Origin: a virus
DNA: 28,416 bases
IMG/VR virus record: IMGVR_UViG_3300038824_000011
Location: 1 to 28,416 of that record
Direction: 5' to 3' (one strand)
The position numbers and the translations under genes were made by a program. The notes beneath the pieces are model-generated. The model did no database searches, was not told the DNA's origin, and worked only from the letters and a program-made list of their open reading frames with translations. Of the stretch, positions 13,705 to 21,374 are shown in pieces; the first letter of the stretch is position 1; each line of letters begins with the position of its first letter.

Positions 13705-15520
13705 GCATCGATTCCCTCTCTTTCCCCTCGAACGCTGCGGATACCGCAGCGTCGATCTCATGCCAAGCGGCATTCTGGCGCACGAGCTCGCGCACGGCGT
13801 GCACGGAGGGAGAGAGAGGGTCGGGGAGGGGCAGCGACTCGATCTCGTATGCTGAAACGGCGACAGATCCGCTGATGCAACGGAACGCGGCGTCGGCGTA
13901 GCTGGAGTTCAGGAACGCCGACACGACGCCGGCCTCCACCTCAAGGTCACCGTCATTTGTCGGGCGCACCATATTCAAATGGTTCTCGACCACGGCGCCG
14001 CCGTGCTCGTCCAGGAACGATTGCGGCAGCTCGGCGGCCACCAGCCGCCGCGGCTGTTCTTTCGCGGTCGTGCGCTGGACTAGCACGCAGGGTTTCGTCG
14101 TCAGCAGCCAGTCGTCTCCGTCGCGGAGCTCGCAAAACGGGGCGTGGCGCGGTTTCGACGCTCGAAACTTGAAGCCCCGGTCGGGCAGGACGGCTTCGGA
14201 CCAGATCAGCGGGTAGGTGTTCTGCTTGTCGTTCGTGTGCCGCAGTTGAGCTTTGTGCCGGTTCCAGACCAGCGGGCCCGTCGAGACGCGGTAGCCCCAG
14301 TCGTCCAGACGGTGTTTGCACTGAGCTAGGCGCTGGATGAGACGCTTCTGCCGCTTGTCCCGTGGCAGGATCCACGGGTCGATGCCCTGAGATGGTAGGG
14401 GGACGGAGGCGATGCGCACGCGCTCGGCGCTCGTGTCCTCGCGCGCCATCAGCATGTTCGTCTGGACCGCCTGACCGTCGGCGCCGCGGCGGTAGGTGGC
14501 CAGAAGCGTCTCCTGCAGTACCTCGTCGAACACGCCTTTGCGGTCGACCACAAAGTCGATCTCGGTGGGCGGCGCCTCGCGCGCCAGCAGGCCGCGCAGG
14601 TTGTTGTAGTACAGGCCGCCTAGGAAGCTCGTGGGCGTCACGTACGCCACGACCCCGTCCATGGGCTCGACGAGCCGGAGGGCGAGGTCCGTGAACAGGC
14701 CGTACAGGTTGGCGTGCCCATAGAGGCTGCGCGCGTAGACGCCGCGGGACAGAGGAGACAGCTTCGTCCGGCCGTAGGGCGGGTTGCCGATGACCAGGTC
14801 GTACCGCTCGGTATGGTCGTAACGATCCAAGGAATCGGTCGTTTCGACCAGGTCGTAGAGGCGCTTGCCGGTGGCCACGACGTGCTCCAGCACGGCGACC
14901 TCAAGGCACACGCCGGCCATCCATGCGCCGAACGGGTCGACGTCCCATCCGGCAACCTGAGCGCGGATCGAATCGATGACCTCGTGCGAGTGCTCCCATT
15001 CCAGCGCAATCCGGATCGCGACAGGCGCGAGAAACGCGCCGCCGCCGCAAGCCGGGTCCAACACCCTCGCTGACGCCCAGTCCACGCTGGCGTCTTCGGT
15101 CATCTCGATGAGTCGGCGAGAGACGACCGGCGGCGTGTAGTAGATGCCGCGGCCGGCACGGTATTCGCGGGGCAGGACAGCCGTATAGATCGAGCCCAGA
15201 AGATACCCCGCTTCCAGGCGCTCGACGCGGGCCGCTTCGGCCCCGATGCGATCGGCGAGCTGCTCGGCGTCGTCGTCGAGTTCGTCGTCTTCGATCGGGA
15301 AGCCTGGCGCCAGTGGCAGATCGTGCCGCACGCGGCGCCGCATCGCGTACCAATACGCGCTCATCATGCGCGCCCCGAACGCGTCGGCGAAGCTCATGCC
15401 GGCCTCCGCGGCGACGCCGCGGGCCAGCGTGCGCGCTTCGTCGCGAAGCGCACGCAGTTCTTGGACCGGCGTGCCGGCGCCGGCAACGCGGGACGCGTCT
15501 CGCGGTATCGGACGGCTCAC
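13697..15520 (-). CDS. type II N6-adenine DNA methyltransferase
   Basis: 607 aa from a GTG at 15520 with GGAGG six bases upstream. Motifs: GIYYTP (125-130), motif I DPACGGGAFL (155-164, AdoMet binding) and motif IV NPPYG (246-250, catalysis of N6-adenine methylation). The region VVAYVTPTSFLGGLYYNNLRGLL follows. The C-terminal half carries a TaqI/Eco57I-like specificity part (GYRVSTGPLVWNRHKAQLR). It would protect phage or host DNA from the partner endonuclease. Translation order is methylase first, then nuclease, with overlapping ends, as expected for a safe pair. Divergent from the replication gene across an operator-like region. Confidence 0.92.
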   Translation of the reverse strand: MSRPIPRDASRVAGAGTPVQELRALRDEARTLARGVAAEAGMSFADAFGARMMSAYWYAMRRRVRHDLPLAPGFPIEDDELDDDAEQLADRIGAEAARVERLEAGYLLGSIYTAVLPREYRAGRGIYYTPPVVSRRLIEMTEDASVDWASARVLDPACGGGAFLAPVAIRIALEWEHSHEVIDSIRAQVAGWDVDPFGAWMAGVCLEVAVLEHVVATGKRLYDLVETTDSLDRYDHTERYDLVIGNPPYGRTKLSPLSRGVYARSLYGHANLYGLFTDLALRLVEPMDGVVAYVTPTSFLGGLYYNNLRGLLAREAPPTEIDFVVDRKGVFDEVLQETLLATYRRGADGQAVQTNMLMAREDTSAERVRIASVPLPSQGIDPWILPRDKRQKRLIQRLAQCKHRLDDWGYRVSTGPLVWNRHKAQLRHTNDKQNTYPLIWSEAVLPDRGFKFRASKPRHAPFCELRDGDDWLLTTKPCVLVQRTTAKEQPRRLVAAELPQSFLDEHGGAVVENHLNMVRPTNDGDLEVEAGVVSAFLNSSYADAAFRCISGSVAVSAYEIESLPLPDPLSPSVHAVRELVRQNAAWHEIDAAVSAAFEGKERESMHA

Positions 15521-15588
15521 AACGATCCTCCACTAACTGCGCCACTTGTATGCGCGTACGCATCTAGCCCGCAAGGGTGCGGGACAAT

Positions 15589-15663
15589 GCGTGACGGGGG
15601 TTGTGTCACGCCCCAGCTCGTTCCCATCTTACAGATATCATCACGCACATCGCGCGTGATGAA
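15589..15663. promoter_or_regulatory. operator-like inverted repeats between divergent genes
   Basis: Two inverted repeats lie in the 274-bp gap between the methyltransferase and replication genes. GCGTGAC (15589-15595) faces GTCACGC (15605-15611); the second arm, with two more bases, is the reversed GCGTGACAC nonamer. TCATCACGC faces GCGTGATGA around 7 bases up to 15663. The shared GCGTGA core suggests a single regulator controls both directions. Confidence 0.5.
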
Positions 15664-15794
15664 GTATGCCACGAACGAGAACGGAACGCAAACACGTGCC
15701 CGCCGACGCTATTAGCTATCCGGGCGCGGAAAACGAGAGAGCCGGGGCAACCGGCCGGATCACGCTAGCAGCAACGCGAAAGCCGGAGGCGACA

Positions 15795-17828
15795 ATGTCT
15801 TCGCAGACCCGTATCCCCAAGCGTCCGCCGGGGTTCAAGCCCAAGGAACACGCCGCGGGCGTGCTTGCGGACATCCGCAAGAAAGTGCCCGACACGACGC
15901 CGGCCGAGATCATCGGCATCCACACCAACGGCGACAACGCGCCGGACGAGACCCGCGCCCAGCAGCTCAAGGAGGCGGCTGAGGCGTCCGATTTCTCCTG
16001 GCAGTGGATCGTCGCCGCGTTCAACCACGAGGCCGAGGCCGAGGAAGCCCGCAAGCAGGCCGAGGCGGCCCGGGCGTACGCCGGCGCTGACGATGAGGAC
16101 GACGGCGGCAGTGGCCCGGGCCGCGGCGTCCCAACCACGCTGCCACCGGAGCTGCGGGAGCACTTCCGGCCGCTCGGGCACGCGCGGCAAGTCTACTACT
16201 TCCTGAGCCACGGCTCGCGTGAGGTCGTCGAGATCGAGGCGCGGAGCCTGGCCCAGAAGACCGTTCTGTATCAGCTGGCGAGCCGGGAGACCTGGCTCGA
16301 CGCGCTGAACGTCGATCCTGACGACGGGTGGGGCGAGGTTGCCGCCGACCTGCTCATCGGCGAGTGCAAGAAGGTCGGGCCGTACCAGCCGCAGAAGGTC
16401 CGCGGGCGCGGCGGCTACATCGACGACGGCCGGATCGTCTTCCACGCTGGCAACCGGCTCATCACCGACGGCCAGGAGATGGAGATCCGGGACTTGGAGA
16501 CCGACCAGGTCTACGAGAGCGGCCCGGAGATCGACGTCGACCTGTCGGACCCGATCAGCGCCGAGGAGGGGTACGAGCTGGTGAAGCTGTTCGCTATGCC
16601 GCGCTGGGAGAAGCCCGAGAGCGGGACTATCTTGGCCGGCTGGGCGTTCCTGGCGCCGATCGCCGGCGCGCTGGACTGGCGGCCGCACATCTACGTCACC
16701 GGCAACAAGCAGAGCGGCAAGAGCACGGTGATCAAGATGGTTCATCAGCTGCTCAAAGAGACCATGCTAGTTGCATCGGGCAAGAGCACCGAGGCCGGCA
16801 TCCGGCAGACCCTCAAGAGCGACGCGCTGCCGATCTTCATTGACGAGTTCGAAGCAGACAATCCGGGGGATCATAAAAAGATCCAGAGCGTGATGGAGCT
16901 GGCCCGGCAGGCGTCCAGCGAGAGTGCGGCGAAGATCCTGCGCGGATCCGTCAGCGGGAAGGCGATGGACTTCCAGGCGCGGTCGATGTTCGCCTTCTCC
17001 AGCATCAACCCGAACGTCCAGTGCAGCGCGGACGAGAGCCGCGTCACGACCATGACCCTGCGGGTACCTCGCAACGAGGACGAGAAGCAACGCAGGGAAC
17101 GGCTGAAGCAGTTCGAGGAGCTGCAGCGCAAGCGGGACAACCTGCTGACCGACGCGTTCGGCGATCGGATGCTGGCGCGGGCCGTGCGCTGTGTGCCGCA
17201 GATCCGGGAGGCCGCGGTGACTTTCCGCCGCGTGGTGGTCTACAAGGGCGGCGACGACCGGACGGGCGACCAGCTGGGCACGCTCTTGGCCGGCGCATGG
17301 ATGCTGGCCCGCGATCACGCGCCCAGCGAGGATGATGCCGCGGTGATGGTCGACGAGCTGGGCTGGGACCAGTACCGGACCAGCAGCGAGGACGAGGACG
17401 ACGACAAGAAGCTCATCGAGGCGCTGACGCAAGCCCAGATACGTCACGACACCGCCGACAGCACCGAGACGCGGACGGTCGGTGAGCTGCTCGACAGCCG
17501 GATCTGGAGCGTCACCTCCCCCTACGTGCAGGAGGACACCGAGAACCTGGCCGCGCAGACGCTGGCCCGGCACGGGATCCGCGTGGAGGAAGACGGCGTC
17601 TGGATCGCGCAGAACCATGCCGCGATCAAGCGCCTGCTCCAGGGAACCCAGTGGGGCCATACCTACAAGGATATCCTCGAGCGCGTCCCGGGCGCCTACA
17701 AGCCGAAGAAGCCGGCGAGGTTCGCCGGATCGAAACCGTCCAAGGCTGTGGTTGTCCCACACGAGGCGTTCGTGGGAGACGAGGCGAGTGAGGCAGACGA
17801 GGAGGGTGTTCTCTCTGCTGCTGCCTGA
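15795..17828 (+). CDS. AAA+ phage replication protein (helicase/primase-like)
   Basis: 677 aa from the ATG at 15795 (GGAGG five bases upstream); an upstream start at 15666 would lie in the operator region. Residues 1-115 are a charged helical region with an acidic Gly-rich linker. Residues about 120-260 include VYYFLSHGSREVVEIEARSL and RGRGGYIDDGRIVFHAGNRLI, as in DUF927/phage primase-helicase-like proteins. The ATPase follows: Walker A GNKQSGKST (303-311), Walker B PIFIDEFEA (346-354), then AFSSINPNVQ, a likely sensor. The C-terminus has an EDEDDDKK stretch and a basic tail. It probably initiates replication at the iteron cluster just downstream. Exact family not certain. Confidence 0.85.
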   Translation: MSSQTRIPKRPPGFKPKEHAAGVLADIRKKVPDTTPAEIIGIHTNGDNAPDETRAQQLKEAAEASDFSWQWIVAAFNHEAEAEEARKQAEAARAYAGADDEDDGGSGPGRGVPTTLPPELREHFRPLGHARQVYYFLSHGSREVVEIEARSLAQKTVLYQLASRETWLDALNVDPDDGWGEVAADLLIGECKKVGPYQPQKVRGRGGYIDDGRIVFHAGNRLITDGQEMEIRDLETDQVYESGPEIDVDLSDPISAEEGYELVKLFAMPRWEKPESGTILAGWAFLAPIAGALDWRPHIYVTGNKQSGKSTVIKMVHQLLKETMLVASGKSTEAGIRQTLKSDALPIFIDEFEADNPGDHKKIQSVMELARQASSESAAKILRGSVSGKAMDFQARSMFAFSSINPNVQCSADESRVTTMTLRVPRNEDEKQRRERLKQFEELQRKRDNLLTDAFGDRMLARAVRCVPQIREAAVTFRRVVVYKGGDDRTGDQLGTLLAGAWMLARDHAPSEDDAAVMVDELGWDQYRTSSEDEDDDKKLIEALTQAQIRHDTADSTETRTVGELLDSRIWSVTSPYVQEDTENLAAQTLARHGIRVEEDGVWIAQNHAAIKRLLQGTQWGHTYKDILERVPGAYKPKKPARFAGSKPSKAVVVPHEAFVGDEASEADEEGVLSAAA

Positions 17829-17856
17829 CTCCGGCAGCGGAAGCTGCTAGCGCCTG

Positions 17857-17888
17857 GGCCGTCCCGGCTCGCCGGGATGGCCCCTTTT
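17857..17888 (+). terminator. rho-independent terminator after the replication gene
   Basis: GGCCGTCCCGGC pairs with GCCGGGATGGCC (17857-17882, one G-T wobble) and is followed by CCTTTTAT. It lies 28 bp past the stop at 17828. Confidence 0.85.
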
Positions 17889-17901
17889 ATGTCGGGCCCG
17901 A

Positions 17902-18329
17902 TGTAACCTGTAACCGACGGCGAGGGCCCGTCGCTGTCTTCCTTTCGATCATGGCCGAAGCGGTGATGGGCGCGGGCCGGTTACACCCGACGCACCTCGG
18001 CCGCGACCCGTCCAGCGGGGGCCGTGTAACCAGCCGAGCGGGGTGTAACCGAAGGCGGTTACAGGGTCGGTTACACGCCAGAACCCGCAGGAAACTGCGC
18101 TACAGCGCCGTTCTGTAACTGTGTAACCAGTGTAACCGGGTGAAAAACCCCACGGAGGGTAAATGTGTTTTGTGAAAAACCCCACCCCAGGGCGAGACAG
18201 AGAAGAAAACCTCCGGGGGTTGGTAATTGGTTACATAGTTACATAGTTACATACCTTTTCTGTGGCGCAGTTTGCCGGGGGTCTTGGATGTAACCAGAAG
18301 TGTAACCAAGTGTAACTAGGCTGGTTACA
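17902..18329. repeat. iteron cluster, probable replication origin
   Basis: TGTAACC or its complement GGTTACA occurs 13 times: 17902, 17909, 17979, 18025, 18044, 18057, 18069, 18122, 18131, 18229, 18289, 18301 and 18323. Four one-base variants lie at 18114, 18237, 18245 and 18311. Both orientations are used. GTTACATA is repeated three times head to tail (18230-18253) in an AT-rich stretch that could melt. A 13-bp direct repeat TGAAAAACCCCAC lies at 18141 and 18173. There is no gene. Position right after the replication protein gene supports an origin bound by that protein, but this is inference. Confidence 0.75.
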
Positions 18330-18615
18330 GCTGCCGCGGGATCGGCCGGGGTTGCGCAGGCGGCGGGCCCCAAAACCCGTCACCCCTGCTCAGGCCACTC
18401 GACAGGATATCCCGCGGCGGGTGATCCCCGAGTTTCCCGCAGATGCCAGCCAGATGCGCACCCCCCGAGGGCGGCCGGGCCAACATCCCGGGCCGGTCGC
18501 TACACGGTCGCTGTGAAGGCCACACGCCGTCATCGCCGCCCGGCCCGGGCGCGCGCCGAGTGCCGCGCCCATGCTGCCATCCAAACGACCGGCGTATGGC
18601 TTCTGTGCGCTTTAC
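18330..18615. other. non-coding stretch right of the iterons
   Basis: No convincing gene. An inverted repeat GCCGCGGGAT (18333-18342) / ATCCCGCGGC (18409-18418) encloses a 66-bp loop. Small frames here lack ribosome binding sites. The rest looks like structured origin-flanking or regulatory DNA. Confidence 0.5.
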
Positions 18616-18658
18616 GTTTAGACCGCGCCGCGGGCGAGGCCCGGCGGCGCGGTTAAAC
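18616..18658. terminator. large hairpin downstream of the 69-aa gene
   Basis: GTTTA-(G)-ACCGCGCCGC pairs with GCGGCGCGGTTAAAC with a single bulged base, and GGGC/GCCC extends the stem near the tip. It lies 30 bp past the stop of the leftward gene at 18688. No clear T run follows in either direction, so it may be a weak terminator or a stability hairpin. Confidence 0.45.
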
Positions 18659-18687
18659 GAAGCCGTTTTCAGGCACAGGAAAGATAA

Positions 18688-18897
18688 TCAGGGGGCTGGA
18701 TGGAAATACGTGACCTTAGCCATGTTGATCCAAAGATTGCGCTCCACGCCGTTGTCCGTAAAGTTGAACTCTAATACTTGTCCATTTTTAATGGCATACG
18801 CCAGCTCTTCATACGATGCATAGTGCCGGACCACCCGGTTATGGTCTTGATCAGCGCCGAAATGTAAAACTGTGCGCATCTTATTTTCTTCGCTCAT
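18688..18897 (-). CDS. low-GC small protein (69 aa)
   Basis: The ATG at 18897 has GGGGA a few bases upstream. The gene is notably AT-rich compared with its surroundings, as if acquired. The protein looks folded: TVLHFGADQDHNRVVRHYASYEELAYAIKNGQVLEFNFTDNGVERNLWINMAKVTYFHP, an alternation of strands and one helix. No family recognised. It resembles in overall pattern (strand, helix containing EL-A/G, strand with Trp) the orphan at 22285-22530, but I cannot show homology by eye. Confidence 0.65.
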   Translation of the reverse strand: MSEENKMRTVLHFGADQDHNRVVRHYASYEELAYAIKNGQVLEFNFTDNGVERNLWINMAKVTYFHPAP

Positions 18898-19068
18898 TCT
18901 GTCCCCGTTTCGCCAAGTTTAGGAATTAACCACTCGTGTCGCTGAGTGCACCTCAGGCGCGATCTCTAGTATCAAACACATTCATATTGTGTCTACGTCG
19001 GCACGAGCGCGTCGTTTGCGACACCTTACGCGTGCCGCCATATCGTGGGAGACGTGATTGATGCGCGC

Positions 19069-19077
19069 GTGTCACGC
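19069..19077 (-). promoter_or_regulatory. GCGTGACAC nonamer, copy 4 (reversed)
   Basis: GTGTCACGC on the plus strand, 15 bases before the ATG at 19092 and overlapping the region before its AGGAGG site. A protein bound here could block translation or transcription initiation. Confidence 0.35.
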
Positions 19078-19091
19078 AGGAGGCCCGCCCG

Positions 19092-19589
19092 ATGTCCGCC
19101 GACGTTACTGCCCGCCGGACCAACTCCGCCACCGGGACGGATCACATGACGCCGCTGGATTGGCAGCAGCGCAACGGGCACGTTGGCAGCGTCACGGAGG
19201 GCGGCCAGGGCCGCCGGCGCATGACGGGCGTCGAGAGCCTCGGCAAGCGCAACCTGCTGGACCAGCGGGATCGCTACGAGAACGCCCGCCGCCTGCTGGC
19301 GGCGCAACGCTTTCGCGACGAGTACGCTGCGGCGGTCCGTGAGCCGCAGGTCACGGCGCCTTACCAGGAACAGGTCGATGGCGGCACACCCGCAGCCGAA
19401 GACCCGGTCGTCGGCTCCGACGCCGCCTACCGCCGCCTCGGCCAAGCAGTCGATCGCCTGGTCCGCGAGGCCGGCCAGCGCGCTTACACGGTCACCGTCC
19501 GCACCGTCATCGACGACCGGCCGGCCGGGCAGGACGTCGACGAGCTGCGGGCCGGGCTGGCTGTCCTTGCCCAGTTCTACCGCGTGTGA
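19092..19589 (+). CDS. DUF6456-like phage regulator (165 aa)
   Basis: AGGAGG lies eight bases before the ATG at 19092. The first 40 residues are Gly/Thr/Arg-rich. The segment LLDQRDRYENARRLLAAQRFRDEYAAAVREPQVT resembles DUF6456-type proteins, in which a helix around a 'RFRADYE' motif is followed by a second helical half. Here that half is VDRLVREAGQRAYTVTVRTVIDDRPAGQDVDELRAGLAVLAQFYRV. Family call is by eye and moderate. It is convergent with the XRE gene 26 bp downstream. A GCGTGACAC nonamer lies just upstream. Confidence 0.7.
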   Translation: MSADVTARRTNSATGTDHMTPLDWQQRNGHVGSVTEGGQGRRRMTGVESLGKRNLLDQRDRYENARRLLAAQRFRDEYAAAVREPQVTAPYQEQVDGGTPAAEDPVVGSDAAYRRLGQAVDRLVREAGQRAYTVTVRTVIDDRPAGQDVDELRAGLAVLAQFYRV

Positions 19590-19615
19590 GGAACTCGACA
19601 TCGGTCATGAAGGCG

Positions 19616-19936
19616 TCAACGCTGTGACTTGGGTAGACGGATCCGCTTCGGAAGCTGGGACGAGGCCATCTCACGACCCACAGGGTCCTGGCTGACGTCC
19701 GCGACATGGGAAAGGTTGTCGAGCAATCCGAGCGCCTGCAAAACAGCGCTGTAGATGCCGATGCTGACGCGATGATCGCCGTTCTGGACGCGCTGAAGCG
19801 TCGAGCGCGAGGTGAAGGCGCGTTCGGCCAGAACATCCATTGGCAAACGCCGGCTGCGCCGAGCATCATGGATATCGGCGCCCAGTTTCCGCAGAGCCTT
19901 GCGCGTGGCGGCAGGTGGCATGTGTGGCGTGGGCAT
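19616..19936 (-). CDS. XRE/HipB-like HTH protein (106 aa)
   Basis: The start at 19936 has GAAGG seven bases upstream. Residues about 10-70 form an XRE helix-turn-helix: LRKLGADIHDARRSRRLPMDVLAERAFTSRSTLQRVQNGDHRVSIGIYSAVLQALGL. The arrangement matches HipB-like antitoxins and small phage repressors. No HipA-like kinase is present nearby. The short tail (QLPKRIRLPKSQR) is basic. It may be a second regulator of the 19937-20609 region. Confidence 0.8.
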   Translation of the reverse strand: MPTPHMPPAATRKALRKLGADIHDARRSRRLPMDVLAERAFTSRSTLQRVQNGDHRVSIGIYSAVLQALGLLDNLSHVADVSQDPVGREMASSQLPKRIRLPKSQR

Positions 19937-20486
19937 AGCGCAGCCTTCGTGCTACATTGAGGCGCCTAAGGTAGCGCGAAGACGACATTATTGCAATCCA
20001 GGGAACGGTCGAGGCGTTCGTAAACCGCGGCGCACGCGATTTACGATCGGCACTGAACCTCGCGCGAGCACCTTTTCGCGGAACCCCAGTTTGAAAACGG
20101 TCCTCAGCTAGAAACCGCGAAAGCGGGGCGCGCGAAAACCGATCTCTCTGTGAGCGCAAAAATCACGCGCGCGTGCGCGCTCGCATCGCGCGGGGCCTCG
20201 AAGAACAAAAAATGCAGTTTTGAATGTAAACTTAGATGAAATATTGCACCTATAACCCAGAAACCGGTTAATCCGGCGAATCCCCCGCCAGTGCGGCGGT
20301 TAAGGGTGCAGTGCAGCAGTTGGTAGCGCAGACCCCCCGGTTGCAAGGCCCCCGGGGGCCTAGTTGACAACGCTACCACCTCCGGGCGCGTGCGCGCCAT
20401 CCGTTGTGTGCGCGCGTGCGCCCACGCCGCCCGGGCCGGGCCCACATCGTAACCGGCGCCAGCGCGTCGGATCGATCGATTGCATT
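19937..20486. other. non-coding regulatory stretch with structured DNA
   Basis: No credible gene. Contents: TCGTAAA...TTTACGA inverted repeat near 20018-20046; a local AT-rich patch at 20200-20270; a CCGCC/GGCGG hairpin (20285-20299); and a nested structure in which TGGTAGCG (20321-20328) pairs with CGCTACCA (20371-20378) around a perfect 14-bp GGCCCCC/GGGGGCC palindrome (20347-20360). It could be a small RNA, an attachment site or an operator complex. Confidence 0.45.
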
Positions 20487-20509
20487 TCACCCCTTGAACT
20501 GACTTGTCA
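20487..20509 (+). promoter_or_regulatory. promoter/operator-like element, copy 3
   Basis: Identical over 23 bases to the complement of 862-884: TCACCCCTTGAAC through TGACTTGTCA. The dyad extends to CTGAC-TT-GTCAG. Five bases on it reads ACCGTATC and then GGGCA, paralleling the other copies. It faces the rightward unit that begins at 20610. Confidence 0.6.
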
Positions 20510-20563
20510 GCTCTACCGTATCGCTCGGGCACGGTGAGCGACCCGCTCACCATCACGCAAGAC

Positions 20564-20585
20564 CCGCGCCCGGCGGATCCGGGCA
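20564..20585 (+). repeat. duplicated leader element, copy A
   Basis: 22 bases identical to 21331-21352, containing a GCCCGG/CCGGGC hairpin. It lies 25 bases before the ATG at 20610. Both copies are followed by GGCAGACCATGGCT across the start codon. Confidence 0.8.
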
Positions 20586-20609
20586 AGCCATGTACCAAGG
20601 GGGCAGACC

Positions 20610-20840
20610 ATGGCTCAGCAAATCACTCTCGGCCAGCGTAACCGTCTCGCGTCGGCGACCAAGCGGCTCGCGCAGATGAACGAGACGAACGGCGAGCACG
20701 CGTTCAACTGCATCGGCATCCAAGTCGCGCGCAGCCTGAGCGATCGCGAGCTCACTATCGTCAAGCGCGCCGTTTACCTGCTTGACAGCAGCGACTGGAT
20801 GTTCGGCCGCGCCGTGATCCGCGCCGCGAACGGCGAGTGA
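20610..20840 (+). CDS. hypothetical protein (76 aa)
   Basis: AAGGGGGCAG precedes the ATG at 20610. The protein is helical and basic in its first half (TLGQRNRLASATKRLAQMNETNGEHAFNCIGIQVARSLSDRELTIVKRAVYLLDSSDWMFG). No family is recognised. It is the first gene after promoter-like element copy 3 and shares its leader with the gene at 21375, suggesting common post-transcriptional control of the three-gene unit that ends at the terminator near 21720. Confidence 0.75.
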   Translation: MAQQITLGQRNRLASATKRLAQMNETNGEHAFNCIGIQVARSLSDRELTIVKRAVYLLDSSDWMFGRAVIRAANGE

Positions 20841-20855
20841 CGGACCCTCCCGGTA

Positions 20856-20881
20856 GCCCCGCCGGGTGCGCCCGGCGGGGC
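20856..20881 (+). other. intercistronic hairpin
   Basis: Perfect 11-bp stem GCCCCGCCGGG / CCCGGCGGGGC with a TGCG loop and no T run. It separates the 76-aa and 96-aa genes and may stabilise or pause the transcript. Confidence 0.65.
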
Positions 20882-20953
20882 CGCCGCGAGGGCCCGCAGG
20901 GCTCCCGCCGCGCCCGACGGAACCGGGCACAAATGGCAACTAGGAGGGTAGCC

Positions 20954-21244
20954 ATGCAGACCAGCAATCTTCTCTCGACCGCGCATCAGCTCGCGCACCG
21001 CGCGGCGGATGCGTACGCCGCCGGCCAGACGGTTCAGGCCGGCGCGATCGCGACCATGGCGGTCCGGATGGCGGGCGCCATCGCGGCCGCGAACGGCACG
21101 GCGATCGGCTCGACGGCGACGGCCGCCGCGTTCGCCGACCAGGCGGCGGCGTACGGCGCGATCAACGAGCGCGCCGCCGCGGAGACCGCGATGGCGCGCG
21201 CGGCGGGCGCGATCATGGCCGTCGGCATGCGGACGGCGTCCTAG
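20954..21244 (+). CDS. Ala-rich hypothetical protein (96 aa)
   Basis: I chose the ATG at 20954 because TAGGAGGG lies five bases upstream; earlier in-frame starts fall in the hairpin region. The protein is very rich in alanine and uncharged over long stretches (TVQAGAIATMAVRMAGAIAAANGTAIGSTATAAAFADQAAAYGAI). It may be a long helical or membrane-associated protein, but charges interrupt any classical membrane helix. No family recognised. Confidence 0.7.
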   Translation: MQTSNLLSTAHQLAHRAADAYAAGQTVQAGAIATMAVRMAGAIAAANGTAIGSTATAAAFADQAAAYGAINERAAAETAMARAAGAIMAVGMRTAS

Positions 21245-21252
21245 CGCGCTGG

Positions 21253-21275
21253 GCGGCCGGCCACGTGCCGGCCGC
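21253..21275 (+). other. intercistronic hairpin
   Basis: Perfect 9-bp stem GCGGCCGGC / GCCGGCCGC around CACGT, directly after the Ala-rich gene. No T run. Confidence 0.6.
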
Positions 21276-21330
21276 GCCCCCGCGGCCGCCGGCGCCGCCG
21301 ACGGCCACGGGGGCGGATCCCCGCCCGACA

Positions 21331-21352
21331 CCGCGCCCGGCGGATCCGGGCA
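21331..21352 (+). repeat. duplicated leader element, copy B
   Basis: Identical 22 bases to 20564-20585, placed 23 bases before the ATG at 21375. Confidence 0.8.
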
Positions 21353-21374
21353 CGTCAGCAAGGGAGGGCAGACC

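Noticed and set aside
18325-18525. A 66-codon leftward frame right of the iterons
   Set aside because: No ribosome binding site, Pro/Arg-rich composition typical of shadows, and it overlaps an inverted repeat and an iteron.
20305-20378. tRNA-like sequence (GTTGGTAGCGC as a D-arm)
   Set aside because: No anticodon arm with a proper loop and no T-arm (no GTTCGAA-like loop) can be formed around it; better explained as nested hairpins.
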